From Rhodobacteraceae bacterium M382 (GTDB lineage: Bacteria; Pseudomonadota; Alphaproteobacteria; Rhodobacterales; Rhodobacteraceae): a stretch of 64,000 nucleotides of DNA. The stretch covers positions 2,300,501-2,364,500 of the forward strand of contig CP081098.1 in the NCBI GenBank assembly GCA_025141015.1, read 5' to 3'. The notes beneath the pieces were generated by a model that saw only the letters and a list, made by a program, of their open reading frames with translations, searched no databases and was not told the origin of the DNA. Position 1 is the first letter of the stretch, and each line of letters opens with the position of its first letter. The position numbers were made by a program, and so were the translations under genes. Below are positions 1 to 9,253 of this stretch, piece by piece.

Positions 1-90
1 ACGCTGATCATCGGGTCAGGTCTTTATACCTTTATGCGCGAACGCCGGATGGCACGGGACATGAAACGGGCGGCGGCTGCGGCCTGCTGA
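1..90 (+). CDS. C-terminal end of a DMT (EamA-like) permease, partial
   Basis: An open frame enters from the left edge and stops with TGA at 88-90, giving 29 residues. It reads as the end of a last membrane helix (TLIIGSGLYTFMRERR) followed by a basic cytoplasmic tail. That ending is typical of drug/metabolite-superfamily (EamA) exporters in Rhodobacteraceae. Substrate unknown. Only the tail is visible, so the family call is an inference. The next 168 bases, up to eno, presumably hold the eno promoter; I see no hairpin terminator there. Confidence 0.45.
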   Translation, partial: TLIIGSGLYTFMRERRMARDMKRAAAAAC

Positions 91-234
91 CCCAGAGGCA
101 AATTTATTTCCCCCATGTTGGCGCAAACACCGCGATGTTAGCCCTAAATTGCCGTTTTTAACCGTGTTAGCGATAACGTCTGCGGTTTACATTTGGCCTG
201 CTGCTGCTATGACGCAGGGCAACTTTGTACTTGA

Positions 235-1536
<1,302 letters not shown>

Positions 1537-1556
1537 TTGCCTTTTGCCCGCATTTC

Positions 1557-1587
1557 AAAAGGTCCGGTGTTGAACCGGGCCTTTTTT
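1557..1587 (+). terminator. Rho-independent terminator of eno
   Basis: AAAAGGTCCGG and CCGGGCCTTTTTT form a GC-rich stem around a short loop, followed by a T run, 20 bases after the eno stop codon. Confidence 0.85.
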
Positions 1588-1652
1588 CATGACGTCCGGG
1601 GCGGTCTCACCGATATTGATGGGCGCGTGCGCAGTTTGTGAGAGACGGCATT

Positions 1653-1698
1653 GGGGCGCTGCCCCAAACCCCGAGGTATTTTGCACCAGAAAGAAGCG
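1653..1698 (+). repeat. Dispersed intergenic repeat, copy 1
   Basis: Begins with the hairpin GGGGCGCTGCCCC and continues CCCCGAGGTATTTTGCACC, then AGAAAGAAG. The same modules occur in reverse orientation at 58471-58536 (GGGGGCTCTGCCCCC, then CCCCCGGGATATTTCTGGCC and AGATGAAG). I recall many intergenic copies of such an element in Rhodobacteraceae genomes. It lies between eno and a convergent gene and could act as a bidirectional 3' end. Confidence 0.5.
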
Positions 1699-1786
1699 GC
1701 AGGTCCGCTCTCCTGTATCCGGTTTTGGCATATGATCTTTGGCACATGGGTATTGCGTAAATTCGCCATCGGTGGCCTGATTTGTC

Positions 1787-2083
1787 TCAGCTGCCCGGAA
1801 AATCATAGTGGCGGATCGTGCGAAAGGCGACCAGCTCGGCTTCGGCCGGGTCGATATGGGCATCCTGGTAATCCTCACCCACGAATGATTTGAGTGCGTC
1901 CAGATCCTCCCAGATCATGATGAGGCTGAATTCACGGGGGGTTTCCGGGCGTGGCCCACCGGGCAGGACCTGAACAATTCCCTTGGTTGCCTTCATCATC
2001 GGAACAGCTGATTGAAAGAAGAATTCGGCGAATTCCTCCTCCTTTCCCGGATGGGTGACAACCTGAAATACACGCATAATCAT
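1787..2083 (-). CDS. Antibiotic biosynthesis monooxygenase (ABM)-domain protein
   Basis: A 98-residue protein that starts MIMRVFQVVTHPGKEEEFA and fits the dimeric alpha-beta-barrel ABM family from end to end: a first beta strand, a helix with the FFFQSAVP segment, the strand FSLIMIWEDLDALKSF, and a closing strand. Family members are cofactor-free monooxygenases or small-molecule binders, and the true substrate is rarely known. No catalytic residues can be assigned by eye. The gene is monocistronic and convergent with eno. The start has a purine-rich stretch (GGGAGGTTGG) upstream on the minus strand. Confidence 0.75.
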   Translation of the reverse strand: MIMRVFQVVTHPGKEEEFAEFFFQSAVPMMKATKGIVQVLPGGPRPETPREFSLIMIWEDLDALKSFVGEDYQDAHIDPAEAELVAFRTIRHYDFPGS

Positions 2084-2368
2084 AGAACCAACCTCCCTGA
2101 TTTAGATTAAGGGTTTGGCGTCCTGTGTATGTCCTGCCATCTGTCGGTTATTGTCGGACCCGCCGTATCGCGGGTTTGTCAGTGTCCTGTGACCCCGAAC
2201 GGATCCTTGCCGTCATAAGGTTTGATCGCGGGCTCTGCCAAAGCACGGAACTGCTGGAGATTTTCGATGTCATGGAGACGAATACGGGAGACCCGGTCGC
2301 CTTGTGGCATGTTAATCATCCTGTGCTGTGCAACGTGTTTGCTTCACCAGTATAACACAGACAGCGGT

Positions 2369-2818
2369 TCAAAGGTGTTTGGTCATTAACATGTAATTTT
2401 CACGCGGTTCGAATCTGCTGCGCAGATACAGGCGTCGGGCGGCTTCGTTGTTGCGGTCAACTTCGAGGTGCAAGGCCTTGAGACCCGCCGCGGACAGGGC
2501 CTTGGGCAGTTCGTGCAGCACATCGGTTGCGATGCCGCGCCCGCGCACTGCGGGACGGATATAGAGTTCATCAACGAACCCATCCATGCCGCCGAATTCC
2601 ACCGACCAGCCAAAACTGACAACCACATAGCCCAGTGGAGCCCGGGCCGGACCGATCAGGTAGACACAGCCATGCGGGATACCCTGTAGCAATGGCAGCA
2701 GGGCGTCGCGGCGGGACTCGTCCGTGCCTTGCAGGTTCGCTTCGGTGTGAAAGGCCGTGACCAGGGTCATGAGCCGGTCCAGATCCTCGGAGCGGGCGAG
2801 ATGGAGGGCAGTGCTCAT
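2369..2818 (-). CDS. GNAT family N-acetyltransferase
   Basis: A 149-residue acetyl-CoA-dependent acyltransferase fold. The acetyl-CoA pyrophosphate-binding motif is visible as VRGRGIATDVL near residue 92, followed by a typical beta5/alpha4 segment (LKALHLEVDRNNEAARRLY) and a closing strand. Substrate unknown. Its ATG overlaps the stop of the GrpB-like gene by four bases (ATGA), so it is the last gene of a translationally coupled trio with that gene and the nucleoside hydrolase. A role on a nucleotide- or CoA-related small molecule is only an inference from that company. Confidence 0.85.
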   Translation of the reverse strand: MSTALHLARSEDLDRLMTLVTAFHTEANLQGTDESRRDALLPLLQGIPHGCVYLIGPARAPLGYVVVSFGWSVEFGGMDGFVDELYIRPAVRGRGIATDVLHELPKALSAAGLKALHLEVDRNNEAARRLYLRSRFEPRENYMLMTKHL

Positions 2819-3327
2819 TTCAGGTCGTCCAGTGCTCTTTGTTCCACCTTGTCAATCCAGGCGGATTTGCAGATCCCATAGTCACAGCCGCCATCCGGGT
2901 GGCGGGCCGCACAATGGGCTTTTTGCGCGGTGTAGGCCGCGCGCAAGGCAGAGTTGTGCACCAAGGCGTCGCGAAAGGCCAGATGGCGGCGGATATCGGG
3001 GGAACCGGCTGAAAAGCAGTGCGCCTGAAACAGGCGGAGGCCTGTGTCTGGATCATTGCGGCCCAGACATCGCCGCCCGGTCCTGTCGAGTGTGCCATAC
3101 CAGTCGTAGCCCAGCTGTTCCAGCTCCGGGCGCGCCGCGTCGCAGGCTTGGAGGTCGTGAAACACCGCCAGCAAATCAATGATCCCGCGTGCCGGGAGAC
3201 CGGGGATTGCGGTGGACCCGATGTGGTGGATGGCAACCAGGCCCAACACACCGGTTGACCGCCAGAGGTCAGCCTCACGTTGCGCCTGCCGGGGCCAATC
3301 CGGATCGGGCGCGACCAGCAGGCTCAT
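2815..3327 (-). CDS. GrpB family protein (UPF0157)
   Basis: A 170-residue member of the GrpB/UPF0157 family, recognisable from HHIGSTAIPGLPARGIIDLL near residue 35 and the later HYHL-type region FQAHCFSAGSPDIRRHLAFRD (shown here as separate short motifs FQAHCFS and IRRHLAFRD). The family has a nucleotidyltransferase-like fold and is sometimes fused to dephospho-CoA kinase; its biochemical role is not established. It overlaps the genes on both sides by four bases, so expression is tied to the nucleoside hydrolase upstream and the GNAT enzyme downstream. Confidence 0.85.
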   Translation of the reverse strand: MSLLVAPDPDWPRQAQREADLWRSTGVLGLVAIHHIGSTAIPGLPARGIIDLLAVFHDLQACDAARPELEQLGYDWYGTLDRTGRRCLGRNDPDTGLRLFQAHCFSAGSPDIRRHLAFRDALVHNSALRAAYTAQKAHCAARHPDGGCDYGICKSAWIDKVEQRALDDLK

Positions 3328-4265
3328 AAACGCGCGAGCCGCTCGGTCAATAGATCAAAGAATCCGACATCATCAACAGATCCCATGAACATCGCATTGG
3401 CAGGTCGGTCGGTGACGCCCCACCAATCGGCGACGGTCATCCCCAGCGTCAGCTCCGAACCGGTTTCGATCTCGACATTGATGTGACGACCTGAAAACAG
3501 ATCCGGGCGGATCAGATAGGCCGTGACACATGGGTCGTGCAAGGGGGCCCCATCCGAACCGTATTTCGCCTTGTCGAACCGTTCAAAGAAGTCGGTCATA
3601 TCGGCAACGGCACGGCCAACCCGGGTTCCCAGCGCCCGAAAGGCGTCGTTGCGGGGTTTGGTGACCAGAACCTTGTGGGTGACATCCAACGGCATCACAG
3701 TAATCGGAGCACGTGATTTAAAAACAATATCAGCGGCTTCGGGGTCGACGTAAATGTTGAATTCAGCCGCCGGGGTAATATTGCCCACTTCAAAATAGGC
3801 CCCCCCCATCAGCACGATCTCCTGGATCCGACTGATGATATCGGGTGCTTGTTCAAAGGCTTTGGCAATATTTGTCAGCGGACCCAGCGGGCATAATGTT
3901 ACCGTGTTTGCGGGGTGCGTTCGCAGGGTGTCGATAATGAAATCGACCGCGTGTCCCGGTGCCAATGGCATGGTGGGCTCCGACAATTCCGGGCCATCCA
4001 GCCCGGTCTTGCCATGCACATGTTCCGCTGTGGTCAATGTGCGCCGCAGCGGCGCGCCACATCCGGCAAAGACCGGGACATCTGGTCTGGCGGCCCATTC
4101 ACAGACAATGCGTGCATTTTTCTGGGTCAAAGCCAGGGGAACATTCCCGGCCACGGCGGTGATGCCGAGCACATCAATTTCGTCTGGGCTGGCGAGCGCC
4201 AACAGAATGGCAACTGCGTCATCCTGGCCAGGATCGGTGTCGATGATGATCTTGCGCGCGCTCAT
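3324..4265 (-). CDS. Inosine/uridine-preferring nucleoside hydrolase
   Basis: A 313-residue cytoplasmic N-ribohydrolase that would split nucleosides into base and ribose in salvage. The Ca2+-binding signature DTDPGQDDA is at residues 9-17. Further family motifs are VAGN near 38, the TLCPLGPLTNIA segment, and AEFNIYVDPEAA near 170 that contributes to the active site. Length is normal. It is the first gene of a leftward operon with GrpB-like and GNAT genes, each overlapping by ATGA. It is 113 bases downstream of mazG, another nucleotide-handling enzyme. Preferred nucleoside cannot be told from sequence. Confidence 0.92.
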   Translation of the reverse strand: MSARKIIIDTDPGQDDAVAILLALASPDEIDVLGITAVAGNVPLALTQKNARIVCEWAARPDVPVFAGCGAPLRRTLTTAEHVHGKTGLDGPELSEPTMPLAPGHAVDFIIDTLRTHPANTVTLCPLGPLTNIAKAFEQAPDIISRIQEIVLMGGAYFEVGNITPAAEFNIYVDPEAADIVFKSRAPITVMPLDVTHKVLVTKPRNDAFRALGTRVGRAVADMTDFFERFDKAKYGSDGAPLHDPCVTAYLIRPDLFSGRHINVEIETGSELTLGMTVADWWGVTDRPANAMFMGSVDDVGFFDLLTERLARL

Positions 4266-4378
4266 GCCCGTCTCCTGTCAAGCCATTGCAAGGCGCGACT
4301 GTGTCAATTGAGGGGGCCGTTGTCCAGAACCCGATTGAACCTGCCCGATTGATTCTGTCCAATCGAGCATTGCCGTGA

Positions 4379-5197
4379 TCACGATCGGCGTTCGTCGTGT
4401 TTGACCGCGTCCCACAGCGCATCCATCTCGGCCAGATCGCTGTCTTCGGGACGTTTGCCACGTTGGGCCAGCTTGGCTTCGACGGCTTCAAACCGGCGGA
4501 TGAACTTGGCATTGGCCCGGCGCAGGGCGGCTTCGGGTTCGACCCCCAGATGGCGCCCCAGATTGGCCATGACAAACAGCAGATCGCCGAACTCTTCTTC
4601 GATTGCCGCATGGGGCAGGGTATCGCGCGCTTCGACCAATTCGGCGGATTCTTCGGCGATTTTGTCGATCACATGGGATGCATCGGGCCAGTCGAACCCG
4701 ACACGCGCCGCGCGTTTTTGCAATTTGTACGCCCGCAACAGCGCAGGCAGGCCAACAGCGACACCATCCAACGATCCCCGTTGTTCCAGGCCTGCCCGTT
4801 CCGCCGCCTTGATCGTTTCCCAATCAACGGTCTGCTGATCGGCGGATTTGTCCCGGCTTTCGTCGCCGAACACATGCGGGTGGCGGCTGACCATCTTGTC
4901 GGACATGGTCGTGACCACGTCCTGAAAGGTGAAATGCCCGGCCTCGGTTGCCATCTGGGCGTGAAACACGGATTGAAACAGTAGGTCGCCCAATTCACCC
5001 TTCAGCTCGTCCCAGGCGCTCCGGTCGATGGCATCGGCCACCTCATAGGCTTCCTCGATCGTATAGGGGGCGATGGTGGCAAAATCCTGCTCAATGTCCC
5101 AAGGGCAACCAGTCTGAGGATCACGCAAACGGCGCATGATTTCCAAAAGACGTTCGATTCCGGCCTGTTGGTCGTGGATCAGGGGATTTTCGGGCAT
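4379..5197 (-). CDS. mazG: Nucleoside triphosphate pyrophosphohydrolase MazG
   Basis: Cytoplasmic house-cleaning enzyme that hydrolyses (d)NTPs, especially non-canonical ones, to NMP and pyrophosphate. The 272 residues contain two MazG domains: CPWDIEQDFATIAPYTIEEA, then ELGDLLFQSVFHAQ (metal-binding Glu/Asp), and a second one with EEFGDLLFVMANLGRH. I chose the ATG at 5197 (MPENPLIHDQQAG) because homologues start there and the longer frame upstream has no family character. The 5' end is 63 bases from the divergent M20 gene start, so the promoters are packed together. Confidence 0.93.
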   Translation of the reverse strand: MPENPLIHDQQAGIERLLEIMRRLRDPQTGCPWDIEQDFATIAPYTIEEAYEVADAIDRSAWDELKGELGDLLFQSVFHAQMATEAGHFTFQDVVTTMSDKMVSRHPHVFGDESRDKSADQQTVDWETIKAAERAGLEQRGSLDGVAVGLPALLRAYKLQKRAARVGFDWPDASHVIDKIAEESAELVEARDTLPHAAIEEEFGDLLFVMANLGRHLGVEPEAALRRANAKFIRRFEAVEAKLAQRGKRPEDSDLAEMDALWDAVKHDERRS

Positions 5198-5260
5198 TGC
5201 AGTGGCCTTTGTTCCAGTGTCAGATGCATCAATCCCGAGTCTGACCCAGGAGTCCAGCCC

Positions 5261-6424
5261 ATGCCGGTCGTGAACCGCATTGCCGATTATGCCGACGAAA
5301 TGAAAACCTGGAGGCGGCATTTGCATCAAATCCCCGAGCTGGAATTCGATTTGCCCAAGACATCCGCCTATGTCGCTGAAAGATTACGGGAAATAGGCGT
5401 GGACGAGCTGCACACCGGAATCGCCCAGACCGGGATGGTGGCGATCATCACCGGGCAGGGTGACGGTCCGACCATCGGGCTGCGCGCCGATATGGATGCG
5501 CTGCCGATCACGGAGGAAACCGGCGTGGATCATGCATCGACCCATGCAGGCAAAATGCATGCCTGTGGCCATGACGGACATACGACGATGTTGCTGGGGG
5601 CGGCGAAATACCTGGTGGAAACCCGCAATTTCTCTGGCCGGGTCGCGTTGATCTTTCAGCCAGCCGAAGAAGAAGGCGGTGGAGCCGGGATCATGGTGCA
5701 GGAGGGGATCATGGATCGGTTCGACATCGGTCAGGTGTACGGGATCCACAATATGCCCGGCGCGCCGCTGGGTGAATTCGTGACCTCTCCCGGCCCGCTG
5801 ATGGCAGCGGTGGACACATTTACCATCAACATTCAGGGACGTGGTGGCCATGGGGCGATGCCGCATGAAACCAAGGATCCGGTTATGGCGGCCTGTGGAA
5901 TCGCCATGGCAATCCAAACCATTGTCAGCCGTAACAACTATGCGCTGGATGATCTGGTGATCTCGGTCACCCAGATCCACACCGGCACAGTCAACAATGT
6001 GATTCCCGATACCGCCTATATCAACGGCACCGTGCGCACCTTTGACGCCGAGGTGCAAAAAATGGTGATGCAGCGTATGGCCGACATCGCCCAAGGACAG
6101 GCAATTTCATATGGGGTCACGGCGGAGCTGGATTATGAGATTGGTTATCCCTCGACGACCAACCACGCGGAAAACGCCAAATTCGCCGCCGATGTGGCCC
6201 GCGAGATTTCGGGCGATGATCGCGTCACCGACGATGCAGCCCCGGAAATGGGGGCAGAAGATTTTTCCTATATGCTTCTGGCACGTCCTGGGGCCTATCT
6301 GTTTATGGGGCAGGGCGATGGTGCCGGGTTGCACCATCCGAAATACGATTTCAACGACGACGCATCCCCAATTGGTGCATCGTTCTTTGCCCGTTTGGTT
6401 GAACGGGCCCAGCCAATTGGCTGA
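5261..6424 (+). CDS. M20 family metal-dependent amidohydrolase (hippurate hydrolase/aminoacylase type)
   Basis: A 387-residue zinc peptidase-like amidohydrolase that cleaves N-acyl or N-carbamoyl amino acids or related amides. Metal-site motifs are visible as LRADMDALPI, HACGHDGHTTML and PAEEEGGG, with the dimerisation lid in the middle (GRGGHGAMPHE). The ATG at 5261 (MPVVNRIADYADEM) is chosen because CCAGGAG lies upstream and family homology begins at once; an in-frame extension to 5168 is unsupported. It is followed after 81 bases by two ureohydrolase genes, which suggests a role in breakdown of acylated or guanidino nitrogen compounds (inference). Confidence 0.9.
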   Translation: MPVVNRIADYADEMKTWRRHLHQIPELEFDLPKTSAYVAERLREIGVDELHTGIAQTGMVAIITGQGDGPTIGLRADMDALPITEETGVDHASTHAGKMHACGHDGHTTMLLGAAKYLVETRNFSGRVALIFQPAEEEGGGAGIMVQEGIMDRFDIGQVYGIHNMPGAPLGEFVTSPGPLMAAVDTFTINIQGRGGHGAMPHETKDPVMAACGIAMAIQTIVSRNNYALDDLVISVTQIHTGTVNNVIPDTAYINGTVRTFDAEVQKMVMQRMADIAQGQAISYGVTAELDYEIGYPSTTNHAENAKFAADVAREISGDDRVTDDAAPEMGAEDFSYMLLARPGAYLFMGQGDGAGLHHPKYDFNDDASPIGASFFARLVERAQPIG

Positions 6425-6462
6425 CAGGCACGGCAAATGAGTGACAAGAGCGGCTCTCTGCG

Positions 6463-6484
6463 TTATTTGATCAAATTATTTGAT
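6463..6484. promoter_or_regulatory. Palindrome plus direct repeat upstream of the ureohydrolase pair
   Basis: TTATTTGAT occurs twice (6463-6471 and 6476-6484), 13 bases apart. The first copy and the spacer together make a perfect 12-base palindrome, ATTTGATCAAAT (6465-6476). It lies 22 bases before the start codon of the first ureohydrolase, where a repressor or activator site would be expected. No regulator gene is adjacent. Confidence 0.4.
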
Positions 6485-6505
6485 GCAGGACAGGAAGGTT
6501 GAGAC

Positions 6506-7474
6506 ATGGCACTGGAAGACGCAAAGAATGCAATTGATGATGCGTTTACACGTGAGAATCTGAAAGGTGTCAGCAACGAGCTGACCTTTGGCGGGGCCAC
6601 ATCGTTTCTGCGCCGCAAATACACCAAGGATCTGACGGGCGTGGATATCGCCGTCACGGGTGTACCCTTTGATCAGGCGGTGACCAACCGACCGGGAACC
6701 CGGTTGGGTCCCCGCGCCATCCGCGAAGCATCATCGTTGCAGGCGTTTGACGAACCTTATGGGTGGCCGCATGATCCGCTGAGCAATCTGGCGATTGTGG
6801 ATTATGGGGATGTGGCGTTCGACTATGCCAATGTGCCCGAATTTCCCGCGACCCTGACGGATCATATCCGCGGTATCCTGAAACAGGATGTCGCGTCGGT
6901 CGTGTTGGGCGGGGATCACTATATCAGCTTCCCGATCCTCAAGGCCTATGCCGAAAAATACGGGCCGATTTCGCTGCTGCAATTTGATGCGCATACCGAC
7001 ACATGGCCCGATGACAACATGGACCGGGTTGATCATGGCACCATGTTCTACAAGGCGGTGAAATCTGGCATCGTTGATCCGGCGACGTCGGTTCAGGTGG
7101 GCATTCGCACCACCAATGAGGACACCTTGGGCGTGAACATCATCGACGCCCCGACAGTGCATGAAATTGGGTCGGTGGAAACTGCCCGCCGGATCAAGGA
7201 TATTCTGGGTGACCGCCCGGTCTATCTGACCTTTGACATCGACGGGCTGGATCCGGCTTTTGCGCCTGGTACTGGCACGCCGGTCTGGGGGGGGCTGACG
7301 TCCGCCCAAGCGGCGCGGATCCTGCGCGAGATTGCCGGGATCAATATCAAGGGCGGCGATATTGTCGAAGTGTCGCCCCCGTTTGACACCACTGGGGCAA
7401 CGGCCATCGCCGGGGCGCATGTGGCCACTGAAATCATCTGTCTTCTGGGCTGGAACAAACTGAAAAATGACTGA
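6506..7474 (+). CDS. Ureohydrolase, agmatinase-like
   Basis: A 322-residue member of the arginase/agmatinase family, a binuclear Mn2+ (or Ni2+) enzyme that releases urea from a guanidino compound. Metal ligands are visible: GGDH (H138), FDAHTD (D161, H163, D165) and FDIDGLDP (D244, D246). The GIRTTNED loop and the WPDDNM segment fit agmatinase-like members better than arginase. SD-like GGACAGGAAGG precedes the ATG. The stop overlaps the next ureohydrolase start by eight bases, so the pair is co-translated. Substrate (agmatine or another guanidine) is unproven. Confidence 0.88.
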   Translation: MALEDAKNAIDDAFTRENLKGVSNELTFGGATSFLRRKYTKDLTGVDIAVTGVPFDQAVTNRPGTRLGPRAIREASSLQAFDEPYGWPHDPLSNLAIVDYGDVAFDYANVPEFPATLTDHIRGILKQDVASVVLGGDHYISFPILKAYAEKYGPISLLQFDAHTDTWPDDNMDRVDHGTMFYKAVKSGIVDPATSVQVGIRTTNEDTLGVNIIDAPTVHEIGSVETARRIKDILGDRPVYLTFDIDGLDPAFAPGTGTPVWGGLTSAQAARILREIAGINIKGGDIVEVSPPFDTTGATAIAGAHVATEIICLLGWNKLKND

Positions 7475-8414
7475 ATTCAATCAACCGATCAGCGGCAATG
7501 ACCTGGCACGGTTCTCCGGGCCGAACACCTTCATGCGTCTGCCGCAGGCGGATTCGCTGGAAGGGCTGGATGTGGCGATCCTGGGCGTGCCGATGGACAT
7601 TGGCACCTCTTGGCGGTCAGGCACCCGGTTCGGTCCCAAGGAAATCCGCGCCGAAAGCGCAATGATCCGCCCCTATAACATGGCGACCGGCGCGGCTCCG
7701 TTTGACAGCCTGCAGATGGCTGATATTGGCGATCTCGCGATCAATACATTTTCGTTGTCCGACAGTCTGCGCATCATCCAGGAGAGCTATGCCGCGATCC
7801 TGGATACGGGGGTCATCCCTGTGGCCATGGGCGGGGATCATTCGATTACTTTGCCGATTCTGCGCGCGATTGCCCAGAAACACGGACCCGTAGCGTTGGT
7901 GCATGTGGACGCCCATGCCGATGTGAATGACGAAATGTTTGGCGAACGCGAAACCCACGGCACAGTGTTCCGCCGCGCCTATGAAGAAGGGCTGTTGGTG
8001 GCTGACAAGGTGTATCAGATCGGCATCCGCGGGTCAGGATATGCCGCGACCGATTTCACCGAGGCCCAAGGGTGGGGATTCCAGCAATTTCCAGCCTGGG
8101 AGCTATACCATCGGTCGCTGTCGGGCATGGGGGCCGAAATTCGCCGCGATATCGGGTCGCGCCCCGTCTACGTGACCTATGACATCGACAGTCTGGATCC
8201 GGCTTATGCCCCGGGGACAGGAACGCCAGAGATTGGCGGGCTGACAACACCGCAGGCGATGGAATTGATCCGTGAACTAAAGGGGTTGAATATCGTCGGC
8301 TGTGATCTGGTCGAGGTCTCACCGCCCTATGACACATCGGGCAATACGGCGCTGACCGCGGCAAATCTTCTTTATGAGCTGTTATGTGTTCTGCCGGGCG
8401 TAACCGCGCGTTAG
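7467..8414 (+). CDS. Ureohydrolase, guanidinobutyrase/guanidinopropionase-like
   Basis: A 315-residue paralogue of the preceding protein. Metal motifs: GGDH (H125), VDAHAD (D148, H150, D152) and YDIDSLDP. The stretch HADVNDEMFGE followed by HGTVFRRA, and the ending NLLYELLCVLPGV, are as I recall them from Pseudomonas GbuA and GpuA, which hydrolyse 4-guanidinobutyrate or 3-guanidinopropionate to urea plus an amino acid. It is therefore probably not a redundant agmatinase. It overlaps the agmatinase-like gene by eight bases, so the products may act on different guanidino substrates or form a mixed oligomer. Confidence 0.85.
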   Translation: MTEFNQPISGNDLARFSGPNTFMRLPQADSLEGLDVAILGVPMDIGTSWRSGTRFGPKEIRAESAMIRPYNMATGAAPFDSLQMADIGDLAINTFSLSDSLRIIQESYAAILDTGVIPVAMGGDHSITLPILRAIAQKHGPVALVHVDAHADVNDEMFGERETHGTVFRRAYEEGLLVADKVYQIGIRGSGYAATDFTEAQGWGFQQFPAWELYHRSLSGMGAEIRRDIGSRPVYVTYDIDSLDPAYAPGTGTPEIGGLTTPQAMELIRELKGLNIVGCDLVEVSPPYDTSGNTALTAANLLYELLCVLPGVTAR

Positions 8415-8548
8415 GATCTGATCAGCCAGTATTGGACACGCTCCGGTTTGCCGGGGACTTCAGCTGCGCCATGGGGCATGGCAGGGGTGACGTCAGGTTA
8501 GTCATCGCTTTGCTGCGCAAGACGCCATAACGACATAGGGGAACCTGA

Positions 8549-8962
8549 ATGGGGCGCGTGATGACCGGATTGTTGATCCTTTTTGCTGGGGTAGTGATTG
8601 CATTTGGATATGTGCGTTTGGCCCCCAGCGATCCTGTGTTCTGGCACAAATTGCCAGAGATCAACGCAGACAAGGATTTCAAACGGGGGGTGATCCGCGT
8701 GGTCGAAACCGGACCGGACGGATTGGCACGATTGAGCCAGATCGCCACAGAAAGCCCGCGCACCAAAATCCTGGCCGGCTCTATCGGCGACGGTAAGATC
8801 ACCTATATCACCCGCACCCGCGTTGTCGGGTTTCCTGACTATACCACGGTGCAACAGGACGGTCCGCATCTGAAAATCTATGCGAGATCGCGGTTCGGGC
8901 GTTCAGATCTTGGGGTAAACCGTAATCGGGTTGAAGCGTGGATCGCGGCGCTGCAATCGTGA
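8549..8962 (+). CDS. DUF1499 domain protein, membrane-anchored
   Basis: A 137-residue protein with one N-terminal membrane segment (residues 5-22, VMTGLLILFAGVVIAFGYV) and an extracytoplasmic DUF1499 domain (SPRTKILAGSIGDGKITYI and SRFGRSDLGVNRNRVEAW are typical). Function unknown. AGGGGAACC precedes the ATG. Its last 60 bases are shared with the 3' end of a convergent minus-strand gene. Confidence 0.8.
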   Translation: MGRVMTGLLILFAGVVIAFGYVRLAPSDPVFWHKLPEINADKDFKRGVIRVVETGPDGLARLSQIATESPRTKILAGSIGDGKITYITRTRVVGFPDYTTVQQDGPHLKIYARSRFGRSDLGVNRNRVEAWIAALQS

Positions 8963-9193
8963 GGACAAACAGCCTTCCTGTACCTCGCGCCACATCGGTA
9001 CGTTCAACGACATCTGGCATTGCGCCATAAAGGCGCGCCCGTCCACAAACAGACAGATTGTTTCGCCCAAATCGACGCGGCTGCCGCTGCTGTCGGTGCA
9101 ATAGCAATCCTGAACTGTTCCATCCGGGCGGGTCACATCGGCCACGCCAATTGCCGGGGCCAACAGTGCGATCAAGCAAAGAATGTGTTTCAT
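8903..9193 (-). CDS. Small secreted cysteine-containing protein, unknown function
   Basis: A 96-residue protein with a signal peptide (MKHILCLIALLAPAIGVA), then a short mature domain with several cysteines (VQDCYCTDSSGSRVDLGET, ICLF, AQCQMSLNVPMW, EGCLSS). I recognise the pattern CYCTD...VDLGETICL...CQMSLNVPMW from uncharacterised Rhodobacteraceae proteins. Disulfides are likely in the periplasm. I chose the ATG at 9193 because the signal peptide starts there; a longer frame to 9247 would bury it. The 3' 60 bases overlap the DUF1499 gene in antiparallel orientation. Confidence 0.72.
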   Translation of the reverse strand: MKHILCLIALLAPAIGVADVTRPDGTVQDCYCTDSSGSRVDLGETICLFVDGRAFMAQCQMSLNVPMWREVQEGCLSSRLQRRDPRFNPITVYPKI

Positions 9194-9253
9194 GCACCGA
9201 GCATACCACGCCATCCCCCTTGACCAAAGCCCCGTGATGTCGGACACCGCGTC

